Source of the DNA: Sediminibacterium ginsengisoli
Lineage (GTDB): Bacteria > Bacteroidota > Bacteroidia > Chitinophagales > Chitinophagaceae
DNA: 19,759 nt
Assembly: GCA_945860335.1 (NCBI GenBank)
Contig: CAMAQW010000010.1
Coordinates: 1-19,759, forward strand
Direction of reading: 5' to 3'
Shown here: positions 14,971 to 19,759 of the stretch, piece after piece
Numbering within the stretch: position 1 is the first letter of the stretch
How the letters are laid out: the number at the start of each line of letters is the position of its first letter
The notes under the pieces: generated by a model
What the model saw: only the letters and a program-made list of their open reading frames with translations
What the model was told of the DNA's origin: nothing
Database searches by the model: none
Program-made: the position numbers and the translations under genes

Positions 14971-16818
14971 ATGGAAAATCATTTTGTTGTTTCGGCCCGT
15001 AAGTATAGACCCCAAAACTTTAATACCGTTGTTGGGCAATCGCATATTACGACAACCCTAAAAAACGCCATCAAAAACAACCAACTCGCACACGCGTTTT
15101 TGTTTTGTGGTCCAAGGGGTGTTGGAAAAACAACATGTGCCAGAATTTTAGCCAAAACCATTAACTGTACAAGCCCTACACCAGATGGTGAAGCTTGTAA
15201 CACATGCAACAGTTGCGTATCGTTTGACGCAGGCACATCACTCAATATTCATGAGCTAGATGCGGCGAGCAATAACTCGGTAGATGATATTAGATCACTT
15301 GTAGAACAGGTAAGATTTGCACCGCAAGCAGGAAAATACAAAGTGTATATAGTGGATGAGGTACACATGCTCAGCGCTAGTGCCTTTAATGCATTTTTAA
15401 AAACATTAGAAGAACCCCCTTCGTACGCCATTTTTATTTTGGCAACTACCGAAAAACATAAAATACTTCCAACCATTTTAAGTCGTTGTCAAATTTTTGA
15501 TTTTAAAAGAATCACCAACAACGACACCGTAGAACACTTAGAAGAAATTGCAGGTAAAGAATCGATTAAAGCCGAGCGTGCAGCACTACAAGTTATTGCA
15601 CAAAAGAGTGAAGGGTGTATGCGTGATTCACTAAGTATTTTAGATAAAATTGTAAGCTTTACGGGTGGTAGTTTAACCTATCAAAATACCCTAGAGCACT
15701 TAAATATTTTAGACGAGGATTATTTTTTCAAAATGCTAGAAAGCATGCAGGCCAAGGATTTGGCGGCATCGATGGTACTCTACGACGAAATCAATAGAAA
15801 GGGTTTTGAAGGAGATATGGTACTCAATGGATTTGCAGAATTCATTCGTAATATTTTGGTTTGTAAAGATCCAAAATCTGCTCCTTTACTAGAAGTAGTA
15901 GAAGGTATGCAGGATAAGTATATTTCCGCCGCTGCTGCAATGGGCATGTCCTATTTGGTGAGTGCGCTCAATATTTTAAATGAAGCGGAGATCAACTATA
16001 AAATGGCGCGCAACAAAAGATTGCACGTAGAACTAACGCTCATTAAATTAAACTTTTTACAAGAAGCCATTGAACTTGCTTCAGAAAATGGTTCCATCAT
16101 AAAAAAAAAACGGATTGATGGACCAGTAGCCATTAGAACAAAAAGTATACCTTCTATTCAAATTGCGGCTCCGCCAGTTTCAAATAAATTAAGCGCTACA
16201 TTAACGATACACAAAGAAGTAGTAGTGAAAGAAGCGGTTCAAGCATCTGCAGCTGAGACTGCTCCACAAGCGCCTGTTGCTTCAGTGCCTGTTGTTGCCT
16301 CTAGTCCTGCTGCGCCAGACCAAATGCGCGCTAGATCTACTGAAGCTGCCGCCCCAGCTGGTCCTAAAAAGAACCTATTAACAGCCCTTCGTGAAAAATA
16401 TGGTGACCAGTATGCTATTGAAGAAGTAAAAGAAGCAGAATCCCTTAACTTAGAAAAGCTAAGGGCTTGCTGGGACGCATATGGCGCCACACTAGAAGCG
16501 CAACAAAAGCACTCTGCCTCAGGAACTTTTAAAATGGCGGTTCTTGAAATTGAAAGTGATATCCATTTTACCGTACGTGTGCCCGGTTTAACGGCTCAAA
16601 AGTTTGTAGAGCAAGAACGCATGATGCTCATTGATCAAATATTTGCTACGTTCAATAACCGCTCTATAAAATTTAGCATCATAGTAGATGCTACAGAAAA
16701 AGAAGACGTTCCTATTCATATGCGACTTAATAGCAAGCAAAAGTTTGAACGCATTAGCGAGCAGTATCCACTACTCAAAGAATTAAAGGAGAAATTGAAA
16801 TTAGAAATTGATTATTAA
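14971..16818 (+). CDS. dnaX: DNA polymerase III subunits gamma/tau
   Basis: A 615-aa tau-length clamp-loader subunit. Domains I-II carry the AAA+ motifs: Walker A GPRGVGKT at 47-54, zinc Cys 66, 76, 79 and 82, Walker B VDEVH at 128-132, sensor ATTEKHKILP, and arginine finger SRC at 171-173. Domain III runs to about 370. Then come a Pro/Ala-rich linker (about 395-465) and a tau-specific C-terminal domain (about 465-615) expected to bind the polymerase, DnaB or both. I start it at ATG 14971: MENHFVVSARKYRP is the family start, whereas a TTG at 14947 adds an unlikely MCLYCNPV. At codons 377-380 the gene reads through ten A residues, a likely slippage site giving a short gamma form. It ends 12 nt before the convergent SUI1 gene. 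Confidence 0.97.
   Translation: MENHFVVSARKYRPQNFNTVVGQSHITTTLKNAIKNNQLAHAFLFCGPRGVGKTTCARILAKTINCTSPTPDGEACNTCNSCVSFDAGTSLNIHELDAASNNSVDDIRSLVEQVRFAPQAGKYKVYIVDEVHMLSASAFNAFLKTLEEPPSYAIFILATTEKHKILPTILSRCQIFDFKRITNNDTVEHLEEIAGKESIKAERAALQVIAQKSEGCMRDSLSILDKIVSFTGGSLTYQNTLEHLNILDEDYFFKMLESMQAKDLAASMVLYDEINRKGFEGDMVLNGFAEFIRNILVCKDPKSAPLLEVVEGMQDKYISAAAAMGMSYLVSALNILNEAEINYKMARNKRLHVELTLIKLNFLQEAIELASENGSIIKKKRIDGPVAIRTKSIPSIQIAAPPVSNKLSATLTIHKEVVVKEAVQASAAETAPQAPVASVPVVASSPAAPDQMRARSTEAAAPAGPKKNLLTALREKYGDQYAIEEVKEAESLNLEKLRACWDAYGATLEAQQKHSASGTFKMAVLEIESDIHFTVRVPGLTAQKFVEQERMMLIDQIFATFNNRSIKFSIIVDATEKEDVPIHMRLNSKQKFERISEQYPLLKELKEKLKLEIDY
16101..16118 (+). promoter_or_regulatory. Candidate programmed slippage site in dnaX (A10) with adjacent stop
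   Basis: Ten consecutive A residues (16101-16110) span the end of an ATA codon and three AAA codons, giving A AAA AAA in the zero frame. A -1 shift, or one extra A in the mRNA, continues as Thr-Asp and stops at TGA 16116-16118, for a product of about 382 residues. A +1 shift, or one A lost, stops at TAG 16127-16129, about 385 residues. Both end just after domain III, as known gamma subunits do. A weak 6-bp hairpin (16116-16121 with 16130-16135) starts 5 nt downstream. Confidence 0.65.
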
Positions 16819-16830
16819 CCCAGGTGGGCG

Positions 16831-17175
16831 CTATATTTTTTTAGTAGCGCTATAACTATTTTTTAATAACCACTGAAGTACTTTATCACGCTGATCCCCT
16901 TGCACAATAATTTCGGCGTCTTTTACAGAGCCGCCGGTACCGCAAAAATTTTTTAATTGCTTGCCTAATTTTTCAACGTCTTCGGAGGTTCCAACAAAAC
17001 CAGTAATAAGCGTAACAGCCTTACCAGCTCTATGTTTGGTATCCAAACGAATACGAAGTGATTGTTTTGCCGGTGGTAAAGTTTCTAGGATTTCATCCTG
17101 CTCCGGCTCAAAATTAAAATTAGGATCTGTACTATAAATGAACCCTCTTGCGTCTGATTTATTTTTCTTGCTCAT
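16831..17175 (-). CDS. SUI1/YciH-family translation factor (eIF1-like)
   Basis: A 114-aa member of the SUI1 family, the bacterial relatives of eukaryotic initiation factor eIF1, thought to bind the 30S subunit and affect start-site fidelity; the bacterial role is poorly settled. The fold is visible in LRIRLDTKHRAGKAVTLITGFVG, then LGKQLKNFCGTGGSVKDAEI and VQGDQRDKVLQWLLKNSYSA; GTGGSVKD is the family signature loop. The N-terminal ~45 residues are an acidic extension (FNFEPEQDEILETLPP). I start it at ATG 17175 (MSKKNKSDARG). A GTG at 17202 would overlap the upstream stop and add residues that do not look like the family. It lies 16 nt after the DUF4783-like gene on the same strand. Confidence 0.88.
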   Translation of the reverse strand: MSKKNKSDARGFIYSTDPNFNFEPEQDEILETLPPAKQSLRIRLDTKHRAGKAVTLITGFVGTSEDVEKLGKQLKNFCGTGGSVKDAEIIVQGDQRDKVLQWLLKNSYSATKKI

Positions 17176-17191
17176 GAAAATAATGTGGTCA

Positions 17192-17587
17192 TTAATTAAC
17201 ACGTAGGGTTACGATATGATAGGGCGCTGCATTTTTTTTCATGAGCATCAGGGTAATGTTATAATTTTTACTTGCGCCACTAATTTTTCCCGTCAAATAC
17301 ATGGTATTCCCAATTTCTCTTTGTGCGGTACGCTCAAATCCTTTGATCTTATAATCGTTGTAAAAAGCAGCTAATTTTTGGGCCGCTTTTTCACTAGCTA
17401 CAATTTTATCTTCGGGGGCGTCTAAAAATTTTATGTCTACTACCACTGCAAAATGTTTTGCAACCTCTGCAGCATTTCCAGATTTTAAAGCGGCAACAAC
17501 CTGATCTGCATCTCCCTGAAAAGGCCCTTCAAACGCTGTGGTTAACAGCAGGAGAGGAAATAAAAGGCCTAATAAATGCTTTTTCAT
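17192..17587 (-). CDS. Secreted DUF4783-like protein
   Basis: A 131-aa small exported protein. Residues 1-18 (MKKHLLGLLFPLLLLTTAF) form a signal peptide with no lipoprotein Cys. The mature part resembles DUF4783, an NTF2-like family typical of Bacteroidota: DADQVVAALKSGNAAEVAKH, AAQKLAAFYNDYKIKGFER, and a terminal sheet pattern YNITLMLMKKNAAPYHIVTL. No enzyme residues can be pointed out, and the function is unknown. It starts at ATG 17587, opposite gpmI, with a -7 element at 17611-17618, and is followed after 16 nt by the SUI1 gene, so the two likely share an mRNA. Confidence 0.82.
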   Translation of the reverse strand: MKKHLLGLLFPLLLLTTAFEGPFQGDADQVVAALKSGNAAEVAKHFAVVVDIKFLDAPEDKIVASEKAAQKLAAFYNDYKIKGFERTAQREIGNTMYLTGKISGASKNYNITLMLMKKNAAPYHIVTLRVN

Positions 17588-17610
17588 GGTCTGGTTTTAT
17601 ATGACTCACT

Positions 17611-17618
17611 CAAAAATA
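17611..17618 (-). promoter_or_regulatory. Predicted -7 promoter element of the DUF4783-SUI1 unit
   Basis: TATTTTTG on the minus strand is an exact TAnnTTTG match, about 20 nt from the start codon after allowing for the start site. The flanks (TTATTTTTGAG) match the pheT element. No clear -33 TTTG. Confidence 0.45.
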
Positions 17619-17665
17619 ACTAAGATGTAGCAATTAATAAGATTATCCCCCTTTAAAATTGAGGT

Positions 17666-17695
17666 TTTGCCCCAAAAATAAAGGTTGTAAATTTG
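17666..17695 (+). promoter_or_regulatory. Predicted gpmI promoter abutting the start codon
   Basis: TTTG at 17666-17669, an 18-nt spacer, then TAAATTTG at 17688-17695: both Bacteroidota elements are exact and well spaced. The ATG begins at 17700, about where transcription should start, so the mRNA would have little or no leader. Confidence 0.7.
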
Positions 17696-17699
17696 TAGT

Positions 17700-19223
17700 A
17701 TGAAACGCAAAGTAATTCTCGTAATCATGGATGGCTGGGGTCTTGGCACAATAAAAATGTCAGATGCAATCCAACAATCTAAAACACCATTTGTAAGTAG
17801 CCTTTATACCAAATACGCACATAGCACACTAGTAACATGTGGTGAAGACGTTGGCTTACCTGAAGGTCAAATGGGTAATTCAGAAGTAGGTCACTTAAAT
17901 ATTGGTGCGGGAAGAATTGTATACCAAGAACTACAACGCATCAATGTTGCCATTAAAACCGGCGAGCTTGCAAGCAATAAAACTTTTTTGGAAGCTGTTA
18001 ACTATGCTAAAACAAACAACAAGCCACTTCACTTAATGGGGCTTGTTAGTGATGGTGGTGTACATGCGCATATCAATCACCTAACTGCTATTTGCGATTA
18101 TTGTAAAGCAAATGGTCTTACAGAGGTTTATATTCATGCATTTACAGATGGACGCGATACCGATCCAAAAAGTGGTTTAGGTTTTATTACTACGCTCACG
18201 AAGCATTTACAAAATAGTATTGGTAAAATTGCAACCATTAGTGGTCGTTACTACGCCATGGACCGTGATAAAAGATGGGAAAGGGTAAAGCTTGCCTATG
18301 ATTGCCTCGTACATAATGCTGGGCCACGTGCAACTAGCGCTACAAGTGCTTTAGAAGCTGCATACACTGCTGATACCACCGATGAATTTTTACTGCCTAC
18401 TGTTATTGTGGATGACAACAACGAACCTGTTGCTGCTATCAAAGAAGGCGACGCCGTATTCTGTTTTAATTTTAGAACAGACCGTTGTAGAGAAATTACA
18501 GAAGTGCTAACGCAACAAGCATTTCCAGAATATAATATGCAACCGTTACAGCTACATTACACCACCATGACACAGTACGACCAAACATTTAAAGGCATAC
18601 ACGTAGTTTTTGAAAATGATAATTTACAAAATACACTTGGAGAAGTATTAGCGGCTCATGGTAAAAAACAAATTAGAATTGCGGAAACTGAAAAATACCC
18701 GCACGTAACTTTCTTTTTTAGCGGCGGTAGAGAACAACCTTTTGAAGGAGAAAATAGAATCATGGTGGCGTCCCCAAAAGTTGCTACTTATGATCTACAA
18801 CCAGAAATGAGCGCTGTTGGTATCACCGATTTATTGGTTCCAGAAATAGAAGCCGAATCTGCCGATTTTATTTGCCTAAACTACGCAAACGCAGATATGG
18901 TAGGCCATACCGGTGTTTTTGTGGCAGCCATTAAAGCGGTAGAAACTGTAGATGCCTGTGTAAATAGAGTGGTAACAGCAGGTCTTGCACACGGCTACAC
19001 CCTACTTGTTACCGCAGATCATGGTAACGCTGATTTTATGATCAACGAAGACGGAAGCCCTAACACGGCGCATACTTTAAATTTAGTACCTTTATTTTTA
19101 GTAGACACTGATTTAAAAGTGAACCTTACAGCAGGTAAACTTGGAGACATTGCACCAACTATTTTACATTTAATGGAGCTTCCTATACCAAAAGAAATGA
19201 CTGGAAATATTTTAATTTCATAA
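17700..19223 (+). CDS. gpmI: 2,3-bisphosphoglycerate-independent phosphoglycerate mutase
   Basis: A 507-aa metal-dependent mutase that interconverts 3- and 2-phosphoglycerate in glycolysis and gluconeogenesis. It belongs to the alkaline phosphatase superfamily and needs Mn or similar ions. Visible features: the N-terminal metal site DGWGLG with Asp11, the phospho-acceptor Ser61 in MGNSEVGHLNIGAGR, SDGGVHAHINHL, FTDGRDTDPKSG, GRYYAMDRDKRWERVK, FNFRTDRCREIT, NYANADMVGHTG and the C-terminal metal site TADHGNADFM. Length is normal and nothing is missing. It starts at ATG 17700 directly behind a strong promoter match; upstream frames are closed by the promoter region. The haem-binding-domain gene follows after 12 nt. 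Confidence 0.97.
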   Translation: MKRKVILVIMDGWGLGTIKMSDAIQQSKTPFVSSLYTKYAHSTLVTCGEDVGLPEGQMGNSEVGHLNIGAGRIVYQELQRINVAIKTGELASNKTFLEAVNYAKTNNKPLHLMGLVSDGGVHAHINHLTAICDYCKANGLTEVYIHAFTDGRDTDPKSGLGFITTLTKHLQNSIGKIATISGRYYAMDRDKRWERVKLAYDCLVHNAGPRATSATSALEAAYTADTTDEFLLPTVIVDDNNEPVAAIKEGDAVFCFNFRTDRCREITEVLTQQAFPEYNMQPLQLHYTTMTQYDQTFKGIHVVFENDNLQNTLGEVLAAHGKKQIRIAETEKYPHVTFFFSGGREQPFEGENRIMVASPKVATYDLQPEMSAVGITDLLVPEIEAESADFICLNYANADMVGHTGVFVAAIKAVETVDACVNRVVTAGLAHGYTLLVTADHGNADFMINEDGSPNTAHTLNLVPLFLVDTDLKVNLTAGKLGDIAPTILHLMELPIPKEMTGNILIS

Positions 19224-19235
19224 AACCACCCTACC

Positions 19236-19724
19236 ATGAGTTTACTAAAAAAAATAGGCCTTGCACTTGTTGTTATTCTAGTTGTACTACAAGCGTTTAA
19301 GCCTGAAAAAAATGTATCAGACGATCATTCAAAAAATATTGCAACCCTTTACCCAGTGTCAAAAGAGGTGGATGCCATTTTGGTAAAAGCTTGTAATGAT
19401 TGTCATAGCAATAACACAAAATACCCTTGGTACGCTAGTGTGCAACCACTAGCTTGGTGGATTAATGACCATGTAGTAGACGGCAAAAAACATTTTAATC
19501 TAGACGATTTTGCCAATTATAAATTACGCAAGCAGTATCATAAAATGGAGGAAGTAATTGAACAGGTAAAAGAAGGTGAAATGCCGCTTGAATCTTATAG
19601 CCTTATACATGGCGAGGCAAAATTATCTCAAGAAGAAAGAGTTGTGCTTACAAGCTGGGCACAATCGGTGCTTGATTCTATGAAAGCGACCTATCCTATA
19701 GATAGTTTAATCAAAAAGAATTAA
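19236..19724 (+). CDS. Membrane-anchored haem-binding-domain protein (CxxCH)
   Basis: A 162-aa protein with an N-terminal hydrophobic helix at about 6-21 (KIGLALVVILVVLQAF), either an uncleaved anchor or a signal, placing the rest in the periplasm. The motif CNDCH (Cys53, Cys56, His57) is a c-type haem attachment site, and the following SNNTKYPWYASVQPLAWWIN fits the haem-binding domain family (PF14376-like) common in Bacteroidota. Residues GEMPLESYSLIHGEAKLS supply a likely distal Met ligand. The family's partner and reaction are unclear; electron transfer or haem sensing are guesses. It starts at ATG 19236, 12 nt after gpmI, so probably co-transcribed, although the two functions are not obviously related. 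Confidence 0.87.
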   Translation: MSLLKKIGLALVVILVVLQAFKPEKNVSDDHSKNIATLYPVSKEVDAILVKACNDCHSNNTKYPWYASVQPLAWWINDHVVDGKKHFNLDDFANYKLRKQYHKMEEVIEQVKEGEMPLESYSLIHGEAKLSQEERVVLTSWAQSVLDSMKATYPIDSLIKKN

Positions 19725-19725
19725 T

Positions 19726-19749
19726 AGCGTTAATCTACGCTCTTTTATT
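19726..19749 (+). terminator. Possible weak terminator after the haem-binding-domain gene
   Basis: AGCGT (19726-19730) can pair with ACGCT (19737-19741) around a 6-nt loop, followed by CTTTTATT. The stem is only 5 bp and the T-run is broken, so it is a weak candidate. Confidence 0.3.
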
Positions 19750-19759
19750 AGCCCGCTTA

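Noticed and set aside
16828..16850. Hairpin GCGCTA/TAGCGC between dnaX and the SUI1 gene as a bidirectional terminator
   Set aside because: The stem is only 6 bp with an 11-nt loop; T residues are about 8 nt away on one strand and absent on the other.
17176..17202. GTG start for the SUI1 gene at 17202
   Set aside because: It overlaps the upstream stop and adds nine unlikely residues; ATG 17175 gives a normal N-terminus.
17200..17211. 12-nt sequence TAACCCTACGTG (minus strand) identical to 277-288 before pabB
   Set aside because: Here it codes for the end of the DUF4783-like protein; a few 12-nt matches are expected by chance in 20 kb.

Overview
The window is housekeeping chromosome from a member of the Bacteroidota, most likely near the Chitinophagaceae. 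The evidence is protein style (RNase Y next to ZapA and PheT, a YciH/SUI1 protein, a DUF4783-like secreted protein, a CxxCH haem-binding-domain protein), the near absence of Shine-Dalgarno sequences, and several TAnnTTTG-type -7 promoter elements just upstream of start codons. I see no tRNA, rRNA, IS element, prophage, CRISPR array or other sign of transfer. Genes are packed tightly and almost all are full length.

Layout. 1-1602 (+): the acidic C-terminal end of an unidentified protein, then pabB (4-amino-4-deoxychorismate synthase, folate). 1580-4237 (-): tatA - gatA - MltD-like lytic transglycosylase, apparently one operon; the last two genes overlap by 8 nt, and the transglycosylase overlaps the end of pabB tail to tail. 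4306-4707 (-): rplS with its own promoter and a good intrinsic terminator. 4778-9471 (-): pheT - small coiled-coil protein - zapA - rny, probably one unit with an extra promoter before rny. 9472-9799: the only long non-coding gap, carrying the divergent pheT and dnaB promoters and a possibly structured dnaB leader. 9800-13687 (+): dnaB - rsmE - YcbB-type L,D-transpeptidase. 13722-16818 (+): a GNAT-like protein and dnaX. 16831-17587 (-): DUF4783-like secreted protein then the SUI1/YciH factor. 17700-19724 (+): gpmI and a membrane-anchored haem-binding-domain protein.

The genes serve DNA replication (dnaB, dnaX), translation (pheT, gatA, rplS, rsmE, SUI1), RNA turnover (rny), division (zapA), wall remodelling (lytic transglycosylase, L,D-transpeptidase), protein export (tatA), folate synthesis (pabB) and glycolysis (gpmI).

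The most rewarding observation is inside dnaX. A run of ten A residues lies exactly where a truncated gamma subunit should end, and both alternative frames reach a stop within about 20 nt. That is the architecture of a programmed slippage site. Other points are a gpmI promoter placed so that the mRNA would be leaderless, an SSB-like acidic tail ending in PF on DnaB, and a roughly 150-nt dnaB leader. I found no convincing evidence of a wholly new system.
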